Positions 1 through 5,714 of a stretch of 64,000 nt of DNA are shown here, in pieces. The stretch is from JADJOM01 sp963817435 (GTDB taxonomy: Bacteria; Gemmatimonadota; Gemmatimonadetes; Gemmatimonadales; GWC2-71-9). Positions within the stretch are counted from its first letter, which is position 1. Each line of letters begins with the position of its first letter. The notes under the pieces are model-generated. The model saw only the letters and a list, made by a program, of their open reading frames with translations, searched no databases and was not told where the DNA came from. A program made the position numbers and the translations under genes. Location: positions 558,001 through 622,000 of the forward strand of contig CAWFNY010000001.1 of NCBI GenBank assembly GCA_963817435.1. Direction: 5' to 3'.

Positions 1-2
1 AC

Positions 3-185
3 GCGATGGCGGCCGCGACGGCCACGGGCACGATCACGATCGTGGGTGGCGGCGACTCGGCGGCGGCGGTGGCGCAGCGCGGCCTCGAGGACCGGATGAG
101 TCACGTATCGACCGGCGGCGGTGCGTCGCTGGAGTTCCTCGAAGGCAAAGTGCTCCCCGGTGTGGCAGCCCTCGACGATGTCTAA
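3..185 (+). CDS. pgk: phosphoglycerate kinase, C-terminal end (partial)
   Basis: Only the last 60 codons are in the window; the gene enters from the left edge and stops at TAA 183-185. The product transfers phosphate between 1,3-bisphosphoglycerate and ADP in glycolysis, in the cytoplasm. The visible part has the conserved family ending: a VGGGDSAAAV nucleotide-binding glycine loop, then STGGGASLEFLEGK and a closing LPGV. The triosephosphate isomerase gene follows within about 10 bases, the common pgk-tpiA glycolytic order, so the two are probably co-transcribed. Assignment of the fragment is secure; nothing can be said about the missing N-terminal domain. Confidence 0.95.
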   Translation, partial: AMAAATATGTITIVGGGDSAAAVAQRGLEDRMSHVSTGGGASLEFLEGKVLPGVAALDDV

Positions 186-195
186 CGGTCTCCCC

Positions 196-943
196 ATGCG
201 CCCTCTGATCTTCGCGGCCAACTGGAAGATGCATCTCGCACCGGACGATGCCCGCGCGTACGCGACGCATTTCCTCGCCGCGGCGTCCGTCGTTCCGGAG
301 CGGTCGCTCTGGTTCTTCCCGCCGAGCGTCTCGCTGGAGGCGACGGCGCGGGCCTTTGCTGGACGGGATGACATTCAGGTTGGCGCGCAGGATGTGCACT
401 GGGAGCCGAAGGGGGCCTTCACGGGTGCGACTTCGGTGCCGCTCGCGAAAGGAGCCGGGGCGTGCGGCGCGCTGGTCGGGCACAGCGAGCGGCGCCACGT
501 CTTCGGCGAGACCGACGCGGAGACCGGCCGGAAGGTGCAGGCGGTGCTTGCCGCGGGGCTCACGGTGATGCTGTGCGTCGGCGAGAAGCTGGCGGAGCGG
601 GAGGCCCGGATGACGGAGGAGGTGTGCCTCAGGCAGCTCGACGCGGGGCTTGCCGGCGTCAGCCGCGGGTGACTGGGCCAGAGTGCGCGTCGCCTATGAG
701 CCAGTCTGGGCGATCGGCACCGGCAAGAACGCCACCCCTGCCGATGCCGCGATCGTGCACCGGGCGATCCGCTCCGAGCTGTCGCGGCTGGGCGCGCGAG
801 GGCGCGTACCGGTGCTGTACGGCGGGAGCGTCAATCAGGGCAACGTGGCGGCGCTCATCGCCGAGCCGGAGATTGACGGGGTGCTGGTCGGCGGCGCGAG
901 TCTGGATCCTCAGGGTTGGGCGGCGATCGTCGGTACGAGCTGA
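196..943 (+). CDS. tpiA: triosephosphate isomerase, interrupted by an apparent one-base frameshift
   Basis: Interconverts dihydroxyacetone phosphate and glyceraldehyde 3-phosphate in glycolysis. The N-terminal part reads from ATG 196 (MRPLIFAANWKMH, catalytic Lys in NWK) through GHSERR (catalytic His) and hits TGA at 670-672. The rest of the barrel, with YEPVWAIGTG (catalytic Glu) and the phosphate-binding YGGSV and GVLVGGASL loops, continues in the +1 frame to 943. The two frames join near 660-672. Removing one base, for example one C of the CC at 665-668, restores a normal protein of about 248 residues. An in-frame ATG at 178 is an alternative start overlapping the pgk stop. Because all catalytic residues survive across the two frames, I treat this as an intact gene with a probable sequence error; a real mutation cannot be excluded. 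Confidence 0.85.
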
Positions 944-1046
944 ACCCCAGGCTTCCCGTCCGTCCGCCATTCCGCCTTTCCGCCCTCAACCCCTACCGTC
1001 GCGGCGGGCGGGTCGCTAAACTTTGCCGGCTTCTACCGGACCGGTC

Positions 1047-1481
1047 ATGTACGCATTTCTGCTGACTCTGCTCATTCTCGACGGGCTTCTGCTGGCCGCC
1101 GTGGTTCTGCTCCAGGCGGGGCAGGGCGGCGGTCTCGCCTCCATGGGGGGCGGCACCACCGACCTCGTGGTGGGCGGTCGCCAGGCCACGACGCTGCTCA
1201 CCAAGATGAGCTGGATCTGCGGCGGGACATTCCTGCTGCTCGCCCTGCTGATCTCGCTCATCGCGCCGACCCGTGGCGGGTCGAGCAGCGAGGTGCTGGA
1301 GAAGCTGCGGCAGACTCAGGCGCCCGTCTCGCCGGCCACTCTCCCGATTCAGACCACGCCGACGGCGCCGGCCGCGGGTGCGGTTCCCGGCGGGACTCCG
1401 GTCGAGGGTGCCGCTCCTTCTACTCCGGCTCCGGCCGCCCCCGCGCCGACGAAGCCGGCACCCGCCAAGCCAGCGAACTGA
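1047..1481 (+). CDS. secG: SecG, preprotein translocase subunit
   Basis: Small integral membrane subunit of the SecYEG channel, which helps SecA drive proteins across the inner membrane. The 144-residue product starts at ATG 1047 (MYAFLLTLLILDGLLLAAVV). It has two hydrophobic segments (about residues 2-22 and 55-75) separated by the typical SecG stretch QAGQGGGLASMGGG. The family is usually 70-110 residues; here a Pro/Ala/Thr-rich tail of about 60 residues follows the second membrane segment, as seen in several bacterial lineages. A TTG codon at 1023 is in frame, but it would put charged residues before the hydrophobic segment and is less likely. The position after tpiA matches the common pgk-tpiA-secG order. 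Confidence 0.93.
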   Translation: MYAFLLTLLILDGLLLAAVVLLQAGQGGGLASMGGGTTDLVVGGRQATTLLTKMSWICGGTFLLLALLISLIAPTRGGSSSEVLEKLRQTQAPVSPATLPIQTTPTAPAAGAVPGGTPVEGAAPSTPAPAAPAPTKPAPAKPAN

Positions 1482-1518
1482 CCACGATGATTGAGCGTAC
1501 CGGACGCGGGGTGTCGGC

Positions 1519-2610
1519 ATGACCGACCGCCCCGCGTTTGTTTTGCTTGAGGATGGCACCTGGTACCCCGGGTCGACCGTGCGCCCGCTCGAGGCGGCCT
1601 TCGGCGAGGTGGTCTTCACCACGAACCTGAGCGGCTACCAGGAGACGTTCACTGACCCCAGCTACCTGGGGCAGATCGTGGTGATGACCGCGCCGATGAT
1701 CGGCAACTACGGGGTGAACGCCGAGGACATGGAGTCCGGCGGACCGAAGGTGAATGGCGTCGTCGTCCGGGAACTGTCGCGGCGCTTTTCCAACTGGCGC
1801 GCCACCCGCTCGCTCGATGAGTGGCTCGCCGAGTCGCGGATTCCGGTCCTCGAGGGGGTGGACACCCGCCGGCTGACCCGGCACATCCGGGAGCGCGGCG
1901 CGATGCGGGGCGTGATCGCGGAGGGGCGGGAACCCTCGCCGCAGCTCACGCTGCGGCTGATGGAGTCGCCGTCGATGGACGGACTGGATCTCGCCTCCCG
2001 CGCGACGGCGGATTCGCGGTGGACCGAGGGGAAGCAGGGGCCGCATGTGGTCGCGTACGACTACGGCATGAAGCGCAACATCGTCCGGATGCTCGCGGCG
2101 TCGGGGTGTCGTGTCACCGTGGTCCCGGCGACGACGCCGGCGGCCGCGGTGCGTGAGCTGCATCCGGACGGTCTCTTCCTGTCGAACGGCCCCGGTGATC
2201 CGGCGGCGGTCGGCTACGCGATCAAGAACATTCAGGAACTCACCGCGACCGGACTCCCGACATTCGGAATCTGTCTCGGGCATCAGCTGCTCGGGCTCGC
2301 CTTCGGGGGCGATACCGTGAAATTGCCCTATGGCCATCGCGGTGGTAATCAGCCGGTGCGCGATCTTGCGACCGGGCATGTACTTATCACCTCGCAGAAC
2401 CACGGATTCGCAGTGGCGGGAGAGGAAAAGGGTGTGCCCGGCGCAGCGGGACTCGAGGTCACCCACATCAATCTGAATGATCAAACGGTGGAAGGCGTTC
2501 GCCACAAAGAACTTCCGGTCTTCGCCGTGCAATACCACCCGGAAGCCTCTCCGGGACCCCACGATGCCTACCCGCACTTCCAGGAATTTCTGCGGTTGAT
2601 GAAGGTCTGA
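1519..2610 (+). CDS. carA: carbamoyl-phosphate synthase, glutamine-hydrolysing small subunit
   Basis: Releases ammonia from glutamine and channels it to CarB for carbamoyl phosphate, the precursor of arginine and pyrimidines. The 363-residue protein has the CarA N-terminal domain (VLEDGTWYPGS, then TNLSGYQETFTDPSY) and a C-terminal class I glutamine amidotransferase domain. The nucleophile is Cys252 in GICLGHQLLG, with His340 and Glu342 in YHPEASPG. Start ATG 1519 has GGGG about 8 bases upstream and lies 37 bases after secG. The large-subunit gene carB is not next to it here and must lie elsewhere. Confidence 0.95.
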   Translation: MTDRPAFVLLEDGTWYPGSTVRPLEAAFGEVVFTTNLSGYQETFTDPSYLGQIVVMTAPMIGNYGVNAEDMESGGPKVNGVVVRELSRRFSNWRATRSLDEWLAESRIPVLEGVDTRRLTRHIRERGAMRGVIAEGREPSPQLTLRLMESPSMDGLDLASRATADSRWTEGKQGPHVVAYDYGMKRNIVRMLAASGCRVTVVPATTPAAAVRELHPDGLFLSNGPGDPAAVGYAIKNIQELTATGLPTFGICLGHQLLGLAFGGDTVKLPYGHRGGNQPVRDLATGHVLITSQNHGFAVAGEEKGVPGAAGLEVTHINLNDQTVEGVRHKELPVFAVQYHPEASPGPHDAYPHFQEFLRLMKV

Positions 2611-2628
2611 CCCCCCTCCGGTGGGCCA

Positions 2629-2649
2629 ACCTCTTGACAGACAAGAGGT
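2629..2649. promoter_or_regulatory. perfect inverted repeat over the hup -35 box (candidate operator)
   Basis: Arms ACCTCTTG (2629-2636) and CAAGAGGT (2642-2649) are perfect 8-base complements around the 5-base centre ACAGA. The TTGACA -35 hexamer (2634-2639) lies inside the repeat, so a protein bound here would compete with RNA polymerase. There is no T-run after it, so it is unlikely to be the carA terminator. An operator role is inferred; the regulator is unknown. Confidence 0.55.
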
Positions 2650-2662
2650 AAGGTCGTAGTCT
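2634..2662 (+). promoter_or_regulatory. sigma70-type promoter of the HU-family gene
   Basis: A perfect TTGACA at 2634-2639 is followed, after exactly 17 bases, by TAGTCT at 2657-2662. Predicted transcription would begin near 2669, about 54 bases before the start codon at 2723, which has a GGGGGAA ribosome-binding site. It lies in the 112-base gap after carA and has the best -35 match seen in the window. Confidence 0.65.
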
Positions 2663-2722
2663 CTCAAGCATTCTGGCGCCCCTTCCCTGGGGCGCCGGGC
2701 ATGAAGACCCCCGGGGGAACGC

Positions 2723-3061
2723 ATGACCAAGGCCGATCTCGTCGAACGGGTGACCGAATCGATTGCCCGTACCGCCGGTCCGATGATCTCCAAGAAGGAC
2801 TGCGCCCGGGTCGTGGACGCGTTCCTGGAGGCCGTCAAGGAAGCCCTCAAGAACCAGCACAACATCGAGGTCCGCGGTTTCGGGACCTTCAAGATCCGGC
2901 GGCGGAAGACCCGGATGGCCCGGAATCCTCGCACCGGAGACCCGGTCGAGGTGGCGGCGCGCCCGGTGCCCGTCTTCAAGCCCAGCAAGGAGTTGCGGGC
3001 GCTGGTGGCGGATGAACCGTACGAGCCCGACCCGAATGACACGGGGAACGACGACGATTGA
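2723..3061 (+). CDS. HU/IHF-family DNA-binding protein
   Basis: Nucleoid-associated protein that binds and bends DNA as a dimer. The 112-residue product carries the whole family fold: an N-terminal helical pair (MTKADLVERV onward), then the conserved IEVRGFGTFKIRRRKTRMARN and the beta-arm tip RNPRTGDPVEV. HU proteins are about 90 residues; this one adds an acidic tail of about 20 residues (EPYEPDPNDTGNDDD). It has its own promoter, overlapped by a palindrome, and a strong downstream hairpin, so it is a single-gene transcription unit. HU and IHF subunits cannot be told apart here. Confidence 0.93.
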   Translation: MTKADLVERVTESIARTAGPMISKKDCARVVDAFLEAVKEALKNQHNIEVRGFGTFKIRRRKTRMARNPRTGDPVEVAARPVPVFKPSKELRALVADEPYEPDPNDTGNDDD

Positions 3062-3091
3062 CGGCTCCCCTGTCGGCGTGCGGGGGTCCCT

Positions 3092-3118
3092 TCGGGGCGG
3101 GTCGCTGACCCGCCCCGA
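3092..3118 (+). terminator. intrinsic terminator-like hairpin after the HU-family gene
   Basis: A perfect 12-base stem: TCGGGGCGGGTC at 3092-3103, loop GCT, and GACCCGCCCCGA at 3107-3118. It lies 31 bases past the stop codon. No T-run follows, as is common at GC-rich terminators, so the call rests on the stem and its location. Confidence 0.6.
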
Positions 3119-3154
3119 CGCGTCTCACCCCGGCCCGCCGTTATCTTTCCCCGC

Positions 3155-3400
3155 ATGAGCGTCAGGGTTCTGCTGTTTGCCACATACGCCGACCTGGCTG
3201 GCCGCGAGAGCGTCGATCTGACCCTTTCCGCGCCCGCGACCGTCGGTGATCTGCTTCGCCAGCTCAGGGTGGCGCTGCCGGGCGCGCGAGGCATCCCCGA
3301 GCGTCCGCTGGTGGCGGTGAACCAGGTGCACGCCCGGCTCGATTCTCCGGTGCAGGACGGCGACGAAGTGGCCCTGCTGCCGCCGATGGCGGGAGGCTGA
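3155..3400 (+). CDS. moaD: MoaD, molybdopterin synthase sulfur-carrier subunit
   Basis: Ubiquitin-like carrier whose C-terminal Gly-Gly is adenylated and thiocarboxylated to deliver sulfur to precursor Z during molybdenum cofactor synthesis. The 81-residue protein has the beta-grasp pattern and the required C-terminus MAGG. The residues VRVLLFATYADLAGRESV at the start are typical of the family. moaE begins three bases after the stop, encoding the partner subunit of the same heterotetramer. The start has no Shine-Dalgarno sequence. A TATCTT -10-like hexamer at 3142-3147 would place the transcript start close to the ATG, so translation may be leaderless. Confidence 0.93.
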   Translation: MSVRVLLFATYADLAGRESVDLTLSAPATVGDLLRQLRVALPGARGIPERPLVAVNQVHARLDSPVQDGDEVALLPPMAGG

Positions 3401-3403
3401 GGG

Positions 3404-3844
3404 ATGGGGAGCCTCCTGACGCGCGCGCCGCTCGATCTGGGCCGCCTTGTGGAATCGGTGAGTGCCGCCGATCGGGGCGGGGTGGCCAGCTTCCTCGGGC
3501 TGGTCCGCGATCATCATGGGGGCCGCCAGGTCCTGCGCCTCGAGTACAGCGCCTACGAGCCGATGGCCGAGGCCGAGGCCGCACGGATTCTCAGCGAGGC
3601 GGAAGCCCGCTGGCCGGTGCGGGTCGCGCTGGCGCACCGCCTGGGAGAGCTCGCGATCGGTGATGCGGCCGTCGCGGTCGCCGCCGGGGGCGCCCATCGG
3701 GCCGAGGCGTTCGACGCCTGCCGCTACGTGATCGAGGAACTCAAGGTGCGCGTGCCGATCTGGAAGAAAGAGCACTACGCCGATGGCTCGGTGGTGTGGG
3801 TCGATTCGACCGCCATGAAGGCCGCGGCGGGAGCCACGCGGTGA
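3404..3844 (+). CDS. moaE: MoaE, molybdopterin synthase catalytic subunit
   Basis: Catalytic subunit that converts precursor Z into molybdopterin using sulfur from the MoaD C-terminus. The 146-residue product matches the family length and has its landmarks: GAVASFLGLVRDHH-like start (here GGVASFLGLVRDHHGG), LEYSAYEPMAEAEA, the HRLGELAIGDAAVAVA core and VPIWKKEHY, with the active-site Lys next to the binding tunnel. It lies between moaD (3-base gap) and moaA (4-base overlap), so all three are translated from one message. Confidence 0.95.
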   Translation: MGSLLTRAPLDLGRLVESVSAADRGGVASFLGLVRDHHGGRQVLRLEYSAYEPMAEAEAARILSEAEARWPVRVALAHRLGELAIGDAAVAVAAGGAHRAEAFDACRYVIEELKVRVPIWKKEHYADGSVVWVDSTAMKAAAGATR

Positions 3845-4893
3845 GCGAGGTGCACGCCGTGGGGTCGCGGGTGTTCGACCGGCTCCGCCGCCCGCTCACG
3901 AGCCTCCGCATCTCGGTCACCGACCGCTGCAACATGCGCTGCCGCTACTGCATGCCGGAGGAGGATTACGTCTGGCTGCCGCGCGGCTCGATCCTCAACT
4001 TCGAGGAGATCGACCGGCTGGCGGGCATCTTCGCCGGGCTCGGTGTCGATAAGCTGCGGCTCACCGGTGGAGAGCCGCTGCTGCGGCACGACCTCCCCGA
4101 TCTCGTGGCGCTGCTGGCCCGGCACGAGGGGGTCACCGATCTCGCGCTGACGACCAACGGGATTCTGCTGGGCGAGCAGGTGGTGGCGCTGAAGGCGGCG
4201 GGACTGCGGCGAGTCACCGTGAGCCTCGATACCCTGAGACCGGAGCGGATGAAGGAATTCGCCCGCTCCAGCCGGCACGAGGACGTTCTCGCGGGGATCG
4301 CCGCCGCGCGGGCCGCGGGGCTCGGCACGGTGAAACTCAACAGCGTGGTCATCCGCGGCTACAACGACGACGAACTCGTGGACCTGATCGAATTCGGCCG
4401 GAGCCACGGCTCCGAGATGCGTTTCATCGAGTACATGGATGTCGGCGGCGCGAACGGGTGGCGGATGGAGGATGTGGTGTCGCGGCGGGAGATTCTCGGC
4501 CGCCTCGAGGCGCACTACGGCGCCGTCGAGCCGCTGGCGGAGAACGACACCAGCTGGGCGCCGGCCGACCAGTTCCGGCTGCCTGATGGAACGGTCTTCG
4601 GGGTCATCGCCTCCACCACCGACCCGTTCTGCCGCACCTGCGACCGCGCGCGGCTCACGGCCGACGGTCACTTCCTGCTCTGCCTGTACGCGGACAGCGG
4701 CCTCGATCTCCGGCCCGCGCTCCGCGGCGGAGCGACCGATGCGGAGATCGCGGCCCTGATCCGGGCGGCCTGGGAGGGGCGCACCGACCGTGGCGCCGAA
4801 CAGCGGGCGGCCTCGCCGGAGCGGGGCGCGCTGTATCAGCTGTCCACGCTCCGGGCCGACCCACGCAAAGAGATGCACACCCGCGGTGGTTGA
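3841..4893 (+). CDS. moaA: MoaA, GTP 3',8-cyclase (radical SAM)
   Basis: Radical SAM enzyme that starts molybdenum cofactor synthesis by rearranging GTP. GTG 3841 overlaps the moaE stop in a GTGA junction, giving 350 residues; in-frame reading further upstream is only the shadow of moaE. The N-terminal cluster is Cys30, Cys34 and Cys37 in DRCNMRCRYC. The C-terminal GTP-binding cluster is visible as FCRTCDRARLTADGHFLLC, and the protein ends in Gly-Gly as MoaA requires. LRLTGGEPLLR is the SAM-binding GGE motif. The partners moaC, moaB and mogA are not in this window. Confidence 0.96.
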   Translation: MSEVHAVGSRVFDRLRRPLTSLRISVTDRCNMRCRYCMPEEDYVWLPRGSILNFEEIDRLAGIFAGLGVDKLRLTGGEPLLRHDLPDLVALLARHEGVTDLALTTNGILLGEQVVALKAAGLRRVTVSLDTLRPERMKEFARSSRHEDVLAGIAAARAAGLGTVKLNSVVIRGYNDDELVDLIEFGRSHGSEMRFIEYMDVGGANGWRMEDVVSRREILGRLEAHYGAVEPLAENDTSWAPADQFRLPDGTVFGVIASTTDPFCRTCDRARLTADGHFLLCLYADSGLDLRPALRGGATDAEIAALIRAAWEGRTDRGAEQRAASPERGALYQLSTLRADPRKEMHTRGG

Positions 4894-4921
4894 GACCACC
4901 CACACGCCTGATGGGATTCCC

Positions 4922-5608
4922 ATGAGTCTGCACGTTGCACTGATCGAACCCAAGATTCCGCCCAACACCGGCAACATCGCGCGGCTGTGCGTCGCGACCG
5001 AAACGCCGCTGCACCTGATCGAGCCGCTGGGCTTCAGCCTCGATCATCGCGAGGTCAAGCGCGCCGGCCTCGATTACTGGGACAAGGTGGACCTCTGGGT
5101 GCACCCCAACTGGTTCCGGTTCCGCGATGCGATCAGCCGTGACCGCTGTCTCTATTTCTCGGCCAACGCCACGCAGGACTACCGGGACGCGCCCTACGCG
5201 CCGAACAGCGTGCTGGTCTTCGGCAGCGAGGATGACGGGCTGCCCGGCAAGATCCTGGAGAAGCATCCGGAGCGCTGCTACCGGATCCCGATGTCGGGGG
5301 AGGTCCGCAGCCTCAACCTCGCCAACGCGGTGAGCGTGGTCCTCTATGAAGGGCTCCGGAAGCTGGGGATTCCACATGGGCCGCCGCCGGTGCTCGATGT
5401 GACCGATCCGCCGCTGCTCCCGCTCGACCTCGAGGAAGAAGAGGACGAGGTGAACGGGAATGTGCTGACGGGACCGCCGGCGCACGCGCGGCCGCGGACC
5501 GGGCGTCCCGGTCCGGAACGGGGCCGGGGCGGTGCTGGCGGGCGGGGTCCTCGAGGCGGTCGCGGGGGCCGAGGTGGACGGGGCGGGGGCGGCGGACGCC
5601 GGCCCTGA
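4922..5608 (+). CDS. trmL: TrmL-type tRNA (Nm34) 2'-O-methyltransferase with RGG-like tail
   Basis: SPOUT-superfamily enzyme predicted to methylate the ribose of the wobble nucleotide in tRNA-Leu. Residues 1 to about 150 cover the whole TrmL fold: LIEPKIPPNTGNIARLC at the N-terminus, LVFGSEDDGLP, and the knot motif IPMSGEVRSLNLANAVSVVL that binds S-adenosylmethionine. E. coli TrmL stops near residue 157. This protein has 228 residues, adding an acidic patch (LEEEEDEV) and then an Arg/Gly tail of about 40 residues with repeated RGG and GRGG units. The tail probably binds RNA. ATG 4922 lies 28 bases after moaA. A terminator-like hairpin follows the stop. Confidence 0.9.
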   Translation: MSLHVALIEPKIPPNTGNIARLCVATETPLHLIEPLGFSLDHREVKRAGLDYWDKVDLWVHPNWFRFRDAISRDRCLYFSANATQDYRDAPYAPNSVLVFGSEDDGLPGKILEKHPERCYRIPMSGEVRSLNLANAVSVVLYEGLRKLGIPHGPPPVLDVTDPPLLPLDLEEEEDEVNGNVLTGPPAHARPRTGRPGPERGRGGAGGRGPRGGRGGRGGRGGGGGRRP

Positions 5609-5614
5609 ACGAAC

Positions 5615-5646
5615 GAGGGAGGGCCAATCTGGCTCTCCCTCTTGCG
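5615..5646 (+). terminator. intrinsic terminator after trmL
   Basis: Stem GAGGGAGGGCCA (5615-5626), loop ATC, stem TGGCTCTCCCTC (5630-5641): 12 pairs with one G-T wobble. A short T-containing run follows. It lies six bases past the trmL stop and separates the moa-trmL unit from susC. Confidence 0.65.
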
Positions 5647-5714
5647 TTGATGGCCGGTGTCCTGTATTTCCGCCTCCATCCCTGTTTCTTCCTCCCCGCC
5701 CTCATGGAGGACGC

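Noticed and set aside
1420..3294. Long minus-strand open frame opposite carA and the HU-family gene
   Set aside because: Shadow of conserved genes with no motif or ribosome-binding site.
5460..5608. RGG-like tail as a frameshift artefact
   Set aside because: The tail reads in the same frame as the catalytic domain without interruption, and the stop is followed directly by a terminator, so it is a real C-terminal extension in this sequence.
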